Below are positions 1 through 6,595 of a stretch of DNA of 10,375 nt, one piece after another. Positions within the stretch are counted from its first letter, which is position 1. Each line of letters begins with the position of its first letter. This DNA comes from Candidatus Krumholzibacteriota bacterium (GTDB taxonomy: Bacteria > Krumholzibacteriota > Krumholzibacteriia > Krumholzibacteriales > Krumholzibacteriaceae), in NCBI GenBank assembly GCA_030613345.1, contig JAUWMD010000073.1:1-10375 (forward strand). Direction: 5' to 3'. The notes below the pieces were generated by a model. The model did not search any database. It saw nothing but the letters and a program-made list of their open reading frames with translations, and was not told the origin of the DNA. A program made the translations under genes and the position numbers.

Positions 1-375
1 ATGATGTATCCATGGCCGGATTCCTATATCAATTTTTTCTGGGGACTTGGCCCGGTGATATCTTTCAGCAGGTCTGATCAGAAGCGCGAGGGGGACACAG
101 TCCATTACGACTCAGGATCTTCGCAGCTGTATCGGTCGTACTATAGCAGGAGTTGGTCGGCCGGCCTGAAGGGTGCTGTCGGGGTGGAATGGTTCGCCAC
201 CAGGAGAATCAGTTTTCACATGGAATATCAGTCGACCCTTACCTATCAATCGAGATACACCGAGAGGGAAGAGATAAATGATTATTTTTCCTCCGAGGAA
301 TTCACAAAAACCACCAGCGGAGACTGGTCGCTCCAGGCAGGCACGGTTGTTGTCGGATTAAGCATGTATTTCTAA
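1..375 (+). CDS. Outer-membrane beta-barrel protein, C-terminal fragment (5' end outside window)
   Basis: The reading frame is open from the first base and stops with TAA at 373-375, so I treat it as the C-terminal about 124 residues of a longer protein; the Met at base 1 is not a supported start. The segment is rich in aromatic and hydroxylated residues in alternating polar/apolar stretches. Examples are SYINFFWGLGP, an acidic/basic Ser-Tyr-rich loop, and a closing strand TVVVGLSMYF. Ending in an aromatic residue (Phe) after an alternating strand is the classic C-terminal signature recognised by the BAM machinery in outer-membrane barrels. No specific family is recognisable: it could be a porin-like or OmpW/opacity-type barrel of unknown function. 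It converges on the minus-strand tungsten-enzyme operon and has no evident functional link with it. Confidence 0.6.
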   Translation: MMYPWPDSYINFFWGLGPVISFSRSDQKREGDTVHYDSGSSQLYRSYYSRSWSAGLKGAVGVEWFATRRISFHMEYQSTLTYQSRYTEREEINDYFSSEEFTKTTSGDWSLQAGTVVVGLSMYF

Positions 376-384
376 GCCGTATCG

Positions 385-399
385 GGCCGGGGAACGGCC
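385..399. terminator. Short GC-rich hairpin between convergent genes
   Basis: A perfect 5-bp inverted repeat, GGCCG (385-389) and CGGCC (395-399) around a 5-nt loop, fills the 24-bp gap between the stop codon of the beta-barrel gene (373-375) and the stop codon of the ThiS-like gene (400-402). Its position suggests a bidirectional transcription stop. The stem is short and neither side has a U-tract, so a classical intrinsic terminator is not proven. Confidence 0.3.
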
Positions 400-600
400 T
401 CAGCCGCCGTGTGCGAGGTGGAAGAGCCCGACCTTCGAGCCGTCGGGCACTGTGCATGTTTCGTAGTCATGCTCGGGAACGAATGTTCCCTCTATAGTCA
501 CAGTGATAAGAGCGTAATCGTAACCCATCGCGTCGAGCACATCCTGAACGGTCATGCCTTCGCGCCACTCGACCTTGTCACGGTTGTTTACCAGTATCAT
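400..600 (-). CDS. ThiS/MoaD-family sulfur carrier protein
   Basis: A 66-residue ubiquitin-fold sulfur carrier. It begins MILVNN, has the ThiS/MoaD-like pattern of beta strands with a central helix (VQDVLDAMGY), and ends VGLFHLAHGG. The C-terminal Gly-Gly is the residue pair that is adenylated and then thiocarboxylated in this family. The start at 600 is chosen because its ATG overlaps the TGA of the ThiF-like gene (ATGA, 597-600), which implies translational coupling; an upstream in-frame ATG at 648 would add a low-complexity, Arg-rich tail that does not look like the family. It is the last gene of the operon that encodes both halves of a tungsten aldehyde oxidoreductase, and no thiamine gene is visible. 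The inferred role is therefore sulfur donation for the dithiolene of pyranopterin (MoaD-like) rather than thiazole synthesis, but sequence alone cannot separate the two. Confidence 0.85.
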   Translation of the reverse strand: MILVNNRDKVEWREGMTVQDVLDAMGYDYALITVTIEGTFVPEHDYETCTVPDGSKVGLFHLAHGG

Positions 601-1220
601 TCCTTGTCTCCGGTGAGCAGCTCTATCGCCACGTTCGCCTGCATGCACGCCGCCATCATGACGCGCGCGGCGCAGAGTCCCATGGTCATGTCAGATTCCT
701 CGTCGCCGCATACATGTATGTTGCCCGACGAATGAACGTGCATCCCGTCCGTGTTGCCGCAGCCGGATACGCCGCTCGCCGCCACGATCGGCCTGTCGGG
801 GAAGGCGACGCACCACGACTCGATGAGCCATCTCTTTCTGTCGGCCCTGTCAAAGGCTTCTATAAGCAGTTCGGCATCGGCGTAGATCTCCGGAACGTTT
901 TCAGGAGTCAATTCCAGGTCATGGAGGACCAGTTCGACTTCGGGATTGATCGCCTTCAGATGCGCCGCAAGCGCTTCGACCTTCTTCTTTCCGATGTCGG
1001 CCTGGAAATAATGCTGGCGGTTGAGATTCGAGGCCTCGACTGTATCGTGATCGACCAGGATCAGCCGCCCGATGCCGGCGCGCAGAAGCGCCACCGCCGC
1101 GTTCGAGCCGAGTCCGCCGCAGCCGGCTATCCCGACTGTCGCCTTCGCAAGCTTTTCCGTCGTGCCGGGGACGTTCCGCTCGAATATAGGGTTGTTGCCT
1201 TTCATACCTGGAATATACAC
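597..1220 (-). CDS. ThiF/MoeB-family adenylyltransferase (E1-like, short form)
   Basis: A Rossmann-type E1-like enzyme of 207 residues that should adenylate the C-terminal glycine of the adjacent ThiS/MoaD-like carrier. Visible motifs are the nucleotide loop GCGGLGSN (residues 33-40), the acidic LVDHD strand end (55-59) and the NLNRQ motif (65-69) carrying the conserved Asn/Arg that contact ATP. It is shorter than MoeB or ThiF of E. coli (about 250 residues), and I see no paired CxxC zinc ligands; the cysteines (C34, C137, C154, C171, C183, C192) are scattered. This matches the short 'ThiF2-like' proteins of anaerobes. Two starts are possible. GTG at 1220 has AGGAA six bases upstream, reaching into the preceding gene's end, and is used here; ATG at 1205 would drop five residues and has a weaker site. 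The GTG lies three bases after the stop of the AOR C-terminal subunit, and the 3' end overlaps the carrier gene by 4 bp. Confidence 0.88.
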   Translation of the reverse strand: MYIPGMKGNNPIFERNVPGTTEKLAKATVGIAGCGGLGSNAAVALLRAGIGRLILVDHDTVEASNLNRQHYFQADIGKKKVEALAAHLKAINPEVELVLHDLELTPENVPEIYADAELLIEAFDRADRKRWLIESWCVAFPDRPIVAASGVSGCGNTDGMHVHSSGNIHVCGDEESDMTMGLCAARVMMAACMQANVAIELLTGDKE

Positions 1221-1223
1221 AAA

Positions 1224-3221
1224 CTATTCCTGGTCGTCCTTGATTATCTCGACGAGTCTCGGCAGGTCGATGCCGAGCTCTTTCAATCTCTCGATCTTCG
1301 GGACGCCGTTGCGGGTCCAGCCCCTCTTGTCGTAGGCGGCGTCGACGACCCTGTTGTATTGGTCCATCCGGTACTCGCGGATAGCCTTCATCTTTTCCTC
1401 TGTCGATTTGCCTTTCGTGTCGAACCCGGCGAGTTCCTCGAGCTGCTTGTTGTATCTCTCGGCGCGCGACTCGTATTCCTCGGCCGTCACCGGCCCGACC
1501 GCCCTGTACGGGGGCATGTCGTCCTTGCGCAGGCCGTATCCCAGCATCCTCGTCATGACGCGCTGGAGGTTGTGTACGCGGGCCGACTGCGCGAGCATCC
1601 CTTCCTCGTCGAGCGGCTCACCGGTCATCCCCTCGTAGAAGCGGAAGAAGTCCTCGACATGGTCGGGGACCTTCGCCGCGACCTGGGGCTCGTAGTTCTT
1701 GTTGCTCAGCGGGACGATGTCGTTCCAGATCAGCTTGCAGAGGCCGTGAAGCCCGAACCATGTCCTCCAGAGGGGGTAGTAGTAGAGGGCCCGGGCCTTG
1801 TCCTCGAAGGTGGGTATCTGGTTGTTTACCATGTCCATGAAGATCAGCCAGGCCTCGTCGTGCTGCGGCCCCTTGACGGCCATCGTGTAGCCGGCCTGCT
1901 GGGCGAGCGATTCCTTGCATACGTACTCGGAGTACTCGAGGCCCTTGACCTCCATACCGATGTCCTGGAGGAAATCGGCGTCCGCGCCGAGTTCCCGAAT
2001 CCATTTTTCCTTGAGGTACCGGATGCCCTGGCCGACCTCGACACCGAAGCCTTCGCCCACGGCGATCTCGTGCATGCACTCCATCACAGCGCCCGTGGCG
2101 CCGAATTTCAGCTCCTTGCCGCCCGTGTGCTCCGTCGTTATGACTCCCGCCTCGAAGGCTTCCATCACGAAGGCCATGCAGGTGCCGAACGAGATCGTGT
2201 CGATTCCGTACGTGTCGCAGTAGAAGTTCCATTCGATGATGAAGTCGGCGTCGAAGCAGCCCATGTTGGCTCCCGCGGCGGCTGTCTCGTACTCGGGACC
2301 GTCGACTACCACGCGGTCGCCCTTGTACGGGCCGGTCCTGAGCTCGAAGCCGTCAACGGCCTTGGCGCAGGCCATCGAGCAGCCCTTCCAGCATCCGTCG
2401 GGGTGGTCCTGCGTGTAGTACCTTGCCTTGAGTATCTTCGAGTCGATGTTCTTCGTGTTCTCGTGCGAACCGAACTTGTAGTTGTGGACTGGGAGCAGGT
2501 CGTAGGCGTCCATCACGTCGACGATGTTCGCCGTGCCGACCTCGCGCATCCTGCACTGGTCCTTGTCGAGCATCGCCATCTCGGCGTTGATCCGCATTCC
2601 GAAGTCGCGGATCATCTGCGGATCGACAGGATGGTTCATGTCATCGACGACCTCGATCGCCCCGGTCGGGCAGACATACGCGCACGAGGTGCAGCCTATG
2701 CAGTGAGGATCGACCTCGCCGAAGGGCATCGTCAGGTGACGCTTGATCCCGCGGCCGGCGAAATCGAGTATCCTTTCCTGGATGAACTCGTCGCACGCGC
2801 GCACGCAGTGGGTGCAGAGGATGCAGGCCTTGGGGTTCTCGTCGGTCAGCTCGCTGCGATATTTTTCTTTATCGGTCGCTCCGCATATCGCCGCGACCTC
2901 CTGGATCAGCGGCACGTTCGGCCAGCGGCCGAGGTACATCTCGGCGAGCACCCTGCGGTGGGTCTCTACCCTCTCCGACTCGGTATCCACGGCGATTTCC
3001 CCGCGTACGGGGAAGTTACACGACGTGACCAGCTTCTTCTTTCCCCTCTGCTCGACCTCGCCTACGCAGAGCCTGCACGTCCCCGAGGGGGTGAGGTCCT
3101 TGTGGTGGCAGAGCGTCGGGACAGCGACTCCGTTGTCGCGGAGCGCCTGAAGGAGATACGAGCCCTTCTGGACGGTGGCCTCGATACCGTTGATCGTGAT
3201 GTTGATCTTGCCGTTGGCCAT
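1224..3221 (-). CDS. Fusion: NuoG/HydA-like Fe-S head + AOR C-terminal domains (catalytic half of split tungsten oxidoreductase)
   Basis: This 665-residue protein has two parts. Residues 1-185 form an electron relay. A [2Fe-2S] domain has Cys 38, 49, 52 and 68. A 2x[4Fe-4S] ferredoxin-like unit has Cys 123/126/129/133 and 164/167/170/174. The His-ligated NuoG-type cluster motif usually between them in NuoG and HydA is absent (residues 85-105 contain no suitable Cys set). Residues about 255-665 are domains 2 and 3 of the aldehyde ferredoxin oxidoreductase family. They contain C267-x3-C271-x3-C275 with the distant C485 (GLHGLC) for the active-site cluster, GPEYE (298-302), YGIDTISFG (328-336), a GPQHDEAW segment (441-448) resembling the GAHHNRAW-like histidine segment of BamB/WOR5-type members, and the terminal RGWTRNGVPK pattern (623-632). 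Family domain 1 is missing here but sits on the upstream gene. The start ATG lies directly after the upstream TAA and is preceded by GGAGG with 8-nt spacing. The protein is cytoplasmic, with no signal peptide. The substrate is unknown; an aldehyde or activated acid is the inference. Confidence 0.92.
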   Translation of the reverse strand: MANGKINITINGIEATVQKGSYLLQALRDNGVAVPTLCHHKDLTPSGTCRLCVGEVEQRGKKKLVTSCNFPVRGEIAVDTESERVETHRRVLAEMYLGRWPNVPLIQEVAAICGATDKEKYRSELTDENPKACILCTHCVRACDEFIQERILDFAGRGIKRHLTMPFGEVDPHCIGCTSCAYVCPTGAIEVVDDMNHPVDPQMIRDFGMRINAEMAMLDKDQCRMREVGTANIVDVMDAYDLLPVHNYKFGSHENTKNIDSKILKARYYTQDHPDGCWKGCSMACAKAVDGFELRTGPYKGDRVVVDGPEYETAAAGANMGCFDADFIIEWNFYCDTYGIDTISFGTCMAFVMEAFEAGVITTEHTGGKELKFGATGAVMECMHEIAVGEGFGVEVGQGIRYLKEKWIRELGADADFLQDIGMEVKGLEYSEYVCKESLAQQAGYTMAVKGPQHDEAWLIFMDMVNNQIPTFEDKARALYYYPLWRTWFGLHGLCKLIWNDIVPLSNKNYEPQVAAKVPDHVEDFFRFYEGMTGEPLDEEGMLAQSARVHNLQRVMTRMLGYGLRKDDMPPYRAVGPVTAEEYESRAERYNKQLEELAGFDTKGKSTEEKMKAIREYRMDQYNRVVDAAYDKRGWTRNGVPKIERLKELGIDLPRLVEIIKDDQE

Positions 3222-6200
3222 TTATATCACCTCCACAGCGTCGAAATTGCAGACTTCGTAGCAGATACCGCACTTGATGCATTTCCCGGGATCGATCACG
3301 TGGATCTCTTTTTTCTCCCCGGTGATCGCATCAACGGGGCAGTTCTTGAAGCAGAGCGTGCATCCGGTGCAGTTGTCCGCGCCGATCCGGTATTCGATCA
3401 GCGCCTTGCACACCCCGGCGCGGCATTTATTCTCTTTTATGTGTTCCTCGTATTCCTCGCGGAAGTAATTGATAGTGCTCATCACCGGATTGGGCGCCGA
3501 ACCTCCAAGCTGGCAGAGACTCGTGTCCTGCACCGTAGCGCAGAGTTCCTCGAGCCGCTCGATGTCTCCGGCCCGGCCCTCTCCATTGCAGAGACGGTTG
3601 AGGATATTGCTCATCAGGTGGAGCCCCTCGCGGCAGGCGGTGCACTTCCCGCACGACTCGTCCATGAGGAAGTCGATGAAGTAGCGCGCGACGTCTACCA
3701 TGCATGTGTGATCGTCCATGACGATCATGCCGCCCGATCCCATCATCGAGCCGGCCTCGATGAGTGAGTCGAAGTCGACCTTCATGTCGAGTTTCGCCGC
3801 CGGCAGGCAGCCGCCCGACGGCCCGCCGGTCTGGACGGCCTTGAACTCACGTCCGTCGGGGATGCCGCCGCCGACATCCTCGATGATCTCGCGGAGCGTA
3901 ATACCCATCGGGACCTCCACGAGGCCGGTGTTGCGGACGTCGCCAACGAGCGAGAAGACTTTCGTACCCGAAGAGCCGTTCCACGGATTCCCGCTGACGT
4001 CTCCGGTACCGATTGCGGCGAACCACTTTGCGCCCTTCGATATGATCTCGGGGATGTTTGCCCAGGTCTCGACGTTGTTGAGCACCGTCGGTTTGTCCCG
4101 GAATCCGTACTCGACGCTGTGCACGTACTTGGCGCGCGGCTCGCCCGGTTTGCCGGCCATCGAGGCCATCAATGCGCTCGATTCTCCGCAGACGAACGCG
4201 CCTGCGCCGCGGTGCACGTGAATATCGAACGAGAACCCGCTGCCGAGGATGTCGTCGCCGAGCAGTCCGTACTCGCGGGCCTGTTCGATCGCCCTGGCCA
4301 GCCTCGTCTGCGCGAGCGGGTATTCCTTCCTGATGTATATGTAGCCTTCGCTGGAACCGACGGCGCGGGCGCCGATGATCATTCCCTCGATGACCGAATG
4401 GGGGTCGGTCTCGATGATCGAGCGGTCCATGAAGGCGCCGGGGTCGCCCTCGTCGGCGTTGCAGACTACGAAGATCTCCTCTTCGCGCTCGCGGGCGGCC
4501 TTCCAGCCTGATTTCCATTTCACGCCGGCAGGGAAGCCTCCGCCACCGCGCCCGCGGATTCCCGAGGCGATCACCTCTTCGATGATATCCTCCGGCTTCA
4601 TCCCGCCGAGGACCTTGCGCAGTGCGTCATATCCGCCGCGCGCGATGTAGTGGTCTATGTTCTCCGGGTCGATGATCCCCTTGTTGCGCAGTGCGATGAG
4701 CTGCTGCTTGCTGAAGAAAGGGATATCGCCCATCTTCTCGTTGATCTCGCCCGATACGGGGTTTTTGTAGAGTAGTCGCTCTATCGTTTCGTTGTTCTCG
4801 AGGGAGGTGACTATCTCGCCGAGGTCCTTCTCCTTTACCTTCTGGTAGAATATCCCGTCGGGCTGAATGACGATAATCGGGCCGGAGGCGCAGAAGCCGT
4901 TGCACCCCGTCGCGACCACGGCGTAGTCGGAAGAGGCTCCCTTCTCCTCGAGAGCCTTCACGAGCCCGTCGCGGATATCGAATCCCTTCGCCGCAACACA
5001 GCCGGTGCCGGTGCATACCATCAGCATCTTCTTGAAACCGGCATCTTTTTCTTTCTGTGCGGATGCTATCCTCTCGAGATCTGCCGGTGCGATCTTCACC
5101 CCGCCGCCCTTCGCGATCTCCCAGGCGGCCTCTTTCTTCTCCGCAACGCCGCGCTTCGCCTGCTTCAGGAGCTTCTCGACGTCCTTCGACTGGACGTTGC
5201 CGAATACCTCCTCGCCGATCTTCACCACCGGCGCTATCGAGCAGGCGCCGAGGCAGGCGACCGCCTCAAGCGAGTATCTGTTGTCGTCTGTCGTCCCGCC
5301 GGTGTCGACGCCGAGGACCCTCTCGAACGAGTCGAGGATCTTTGCCGAGCCCTTGACATGGCAGGCGGTCCCCACGCAGACCTGAATGACCGTCTCACCC
5401 TTCGGTTCAAGGGAGAAGGTCTTGTAGAAGGTCGCGATGTGGTAGAGATGAGACTTCGGCTTGCCCGTCTTGCGGTTGATCTCGTCGATCGCAGTCCTGG
5501 AGATGTGGCGAAAGCGCTCCTGGATGTCCTGCATCATCTCGATGGCGTATTCAGGATCGCAGTTCCACTTCTCTATGATCTCGTGGAGTTCCCCGATCTC
5601 GCCCTTGCACTGGATCGAGATCTTTTTCGGGGTGATCAGCTTTGCGACCTTGCTCTCCTCGATCTTCCACGCGGGAGTGACCTGGTTGTTTTTTATGACC
5701 ACTGCCTTGATCTTCTTGTCGCGGAAAACGGTGCCGACACCGCCGCGCCCGGCCTGCTTGAGCCGCGGCGCGCCGCGCCGCCAGTCCCAGAAGGAGAAGT
5801 TGAGAATGCCCATCCTCGTATGCTCCGCGCCGCGCCCGGCCGACACGCACGCGATGTTCCGGAGATCGAGCTCGTCATCGGCATACATCTCGGCGAGCTC
5901 TTCGGCGATCAGATGCGAGTCGACGCTCTCCAGGGGCGCCTTCTCGATGGTTACATTTCCCGCGACCGCGTCGATCAGTACAATGACGTCCTCATCTGCC
6001 TTGCCGGTCACCATCATCGCGTCGAAGCCGGCGAACTTGAGGAACGGCCCGAAGTATCCGCCGACGTTGCAGTCCATGATCGATCTGGTCAGAGGGGATA
6101 TCGCCGTAGCGATCGTCTTGCCCGAACCGGGGAAGGAGACCGTGCCGCCTAGCGGGCCGGAAGAGAAACAGATCGGATTGTTCGGGCTGTCCCACTTCGT

Positions 6201-6428
6201 ATCCTTATCGATCTCGCCGAAAGTCATCCAGAGATCGAATCCCTTCCCGCCGGTCCAGAGTCTCTTCATCTCGTCATCGACGGGGTGGATCGAGATCTCT
6301 CCAGTACCGACGTCGATCCGCAGCCAGCGGTTAGCATAGCCCTTGTCCAGGGGGACTACCTCGAAGTCGAACCGGGTGACGATTTCGCGCCCCCCCTTCA
6401 TTTCAGCGATACGATCTTGTGAAGACAT
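3222..6428 (-). CDS. Fusion: AOR N-terminal domain + NuoE + NuoF (HydB-like) with 2x[4Fe-4S] tail
   Basis: This 1068-residue protein has these parts in order. Residues about 20-250 are the AOR N-terminal (pterin-binding) domain, with GGKGFD (60-65), NPICFSSGP (84-92), PGSGK (100-104), GGYFGPFLKFAGFDA (123-137) and QAGRGGVGTVF (225-235). Residues about 280-425 are NuoE-like, with [2Fe-2S] ligands C351, C356, C392 and C396. Residues about 465-545 are a second thioredoxin-like [2Fe-2S] unit (C472, C477, C509, C513). Residues about 560-1000 are NuoF, with GIRGRGGGGFP (623-633), ADEGDPGAF (658-666), GAGAFVCGES (741-750) and cluster ligands C926, C929, C932 and C972. Residues 1015-1068 are a 2x[4Fe-4S] ferredoxin tail (C1020/1023/1026/1030 and C1050/1053/1056/1060). 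It lacks AOR domains 2 and 3, which are on the next gene. The ATG at 6428 is chosen for its AAGGAGG site (6438-6444); a longer frame to 6701 would run into the divergent gene and its promoter. It is inferred to carry the NAD(H)/FMN site and half of the tungstopterin pocket. Confidence 0.93.
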   Translation of the reverse strand: MSSQDRIAEMKGGREIVTRFDFEVVPLDKGYANRWLRIDVGTGEISIHPVDDEMKRLWTGGKGFDLWMTFGEIDKDTKWDSPNNPICFSSGPLGGTVSFPGSGKTIATAISPLTRSIMDCNVGGYFGPFLKFAGFDAMMVTGKADEDVIVLIDAVAGNVTIEKAPLESVDSHLIAEELAEMYADDELDLRNIACVSAGRGAEHTRMGILNFSFWDWRRGAPRLKQAGRGGVGTVFRDKKIKAVVIKNNQVTPAWKIEESKVAKLITPKKISIQCKGEIGELHEIIEKWNCDPEYAIEMMQDIQERFRHISRTAIDEINRKTGKPKSHLYHIATFYKTFSLEPKGETVIQVCVGTACHVKGSAKILDSFERVLGVDTGGTTDDNRYSLEAVACLGACSIAPVVKIGEEVFGNVQSKDVEKLLKQAKRGVAEKKEAAWEIAKGGGVKIAPADLERIASAQKEKDAGFKKMLMVCTGTGCVAAKGFDIRDGLVKALEEKGASSDYAVVATGCNGFCASGPIIVIQPDGIFYQKVKEKDLGEIVTSLENNETIERLLYKNPVSGEINEKMGDIPFFSKQQLIALRNKGIIDPENIDHYIARGGYDALRKVLGGMKPEDIIEEVIASGIRGRGGGGFPAGVKWKSGWKAAREREEEIFVVCNADEGDPGAFMDRSIIETDPHSVIEGMIIGARAVGSSEGYIYIRKEYPLAQTRLARAIEQAREYGLLGDDILGSGFSFDIHVHRGAGAFVCGESSALMASMAGKPGEPRAKYVHSVEYGFRDKPTVLNNVETWANIPEIISKGAKWFAAIGTGDVSGNPWNGSSGTKVFSLVGDVRNTGLVEVPMGITLREIIEDVGGGIPDGREFKAVQTGGPSGGCLPAAKLDMKVDFDSLIEAGSMMGSGGMIVMDDHTCMVDVARYFIDFLMDESCGKCTACREGLHLMSNILNRLCNGEGRAGDIERLEELCATVQDTSLCQLGGSAPNPVMSTINYFREEYEEHIKENKCRAGVCKALIEYRIGADNCTGCTLCFKNCPVDAITGEKKEIHVIDPGKCIKCGICYEVCNFDAVEVI

Positions 6429-6501
6429 TCCGTGAGGCCTCCTTCGTTTTATCGATTGCAGAGATAGTAAGGGGTAAGAATATACACCCTTTGGATTCAG
6501 A

Positions 6502-6512
6502 TATGAAGCATA
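6502..6512. repeat. Inverted repeat TATG-N3-CATA near the predicted leftward start site
   Basis: TATG (6502-6505) and CATA (6509-6512) are exact inverted 4-mers around AAG. They lie just downstream of the candidate leftward -10 element, where a repressor would block transcription. The left arm belongs to GATATG (6500-6505), the same hexamer that forms the left arm of the larger repeat at 6544-6565. It is short, so it could be chance in AT-rich DNA. Confidence 0.3.
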
Positions 6513-6513
6513 A

Positions 6514-6541
6514 ATTATTTTATCAAAGGATATTACGGCAA
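6514..6541 (-). promoter_or_regulatory. Candidate promoter of the split-AOR operon
   Basis: On the minus strand TTGCCG (6541-6536) is followed after 16 bp by AATAAT (6519-6514), a moderate sigma70-like pair. It would place the transcription start near 6507 and give a leader of about 80 nt before the ATG at 6428. Other weak hexamer pairs exist in this AT-rich stretch, for example TTGATA at 6526-6521, so this assignment is tentative. Confidence 0.35.
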
Positions 6542-6543
6542 CC

Positions 6544-6565
6544 GATATGCATCGTTGTACATATC
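6544..6565. promoter_or_regulatory. Candidate operator: GATATG-N10-CATATC inverted repeat
   Basis: Perfect 6-bp inverted arms (6544-6549 and 6560-6565) lie about 16 bp centre to centre, between the predicted divergent promoters. The repeat ends two bases before the rightward -35 and overlaps the leftward -35. Spacing and AT-rich arms fit a dimeric winged-helix regulator such as the ModE-like protein encoded at 9537-9920. Identity of the binding protein is inferred from proximity only. Confidence 0.45.
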
Positions 6566-6567
6566 CA

Positions 6568-6595
6568 TTGACAACCCGTTGTCTTTTGATATCTT
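6568..6595 (+). promoter_or_regulatory. Sigma70-like promoter of the wtp operon
   Basis: A perfect TTGACA (-35, 6568-6573) is followed after 16 bp by TATCTT (-10, 6590-6595, four of six matches). It predicts a start near 6602 and a leader of about 40 nt before the wtpA ATG at 6640. This is the best promoter in the window. Its -35 end and spacer are occupied by the palindrome at 6570-6583. Confidence 0.6.
6570..6583. promoter_or_regulatory. Palindrome GACAAC-CC-GTTGTC inside the wtp promoter
   Basis: Perfect 6-bp inverted arms separated by two bases overlap the last bases of the TTGACA element and extend into the spacer. A bound protein would occlude RNA polymerase, so this is a good candidate repressor site for the wtp operon. 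It differs in sequence from the neighbouring GATATG/CATATC repeat, which suggests either two regulators or a coincidence. Confidence 0.4.

Noticed and set aside
400..1220. Thiamine biosynthesis operon (thiS, thiF)
   Set aside because: No thiG, thiH, thiE or TPP riboswitch is visible, and the pair is co-transcribed with a pterin enzyme. The families also serve molybdopterin synthesis.
3219..3224. The AOR split as a frameshift or assembly error in one long gene
   Set aside because: The two halves are not simply interrupted. Complete NuoE, NuoF and ferredoxin modules lie between them, and each fusion is in a long uninterrupted frame with its own ribosome binding site.
714..3767. A plus-strand open frame of about 1000 codons running across the two large minus-strand genes
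   Set aside because: It is the antisense shadow of GC-rich coding sequence. Its conceptual product has no recognisable motifs and is dominated by Arg/Val/Asp/Leu, while the opposite strand encodes clear Fe-S and AOR domains. Similar shadows at 5358-6152 and 5461-6339 were dismissed for the same reason.
1224..6428. Class II benzoyl-CoA reductase (Bam) complex
   Set aside because: Bam also pairs an AOR-type subunit with NuoEFG-like proteins, but no HdrA-, HdrB- or MvhD-like partner is present here and the catalytic AOR chain is split. Kept only as a distant analogy.
6469..6492. Possible leader hairpin (AAGGG...CCCTT) or cofactor riboswitch upstream of the leftward operon
   Set aside because: The stem is only about 5 bp with a long loop, and the leader of about 80 nt is too short and lacks the layered helices expected of a Moco/Tuco-type riboswitch.
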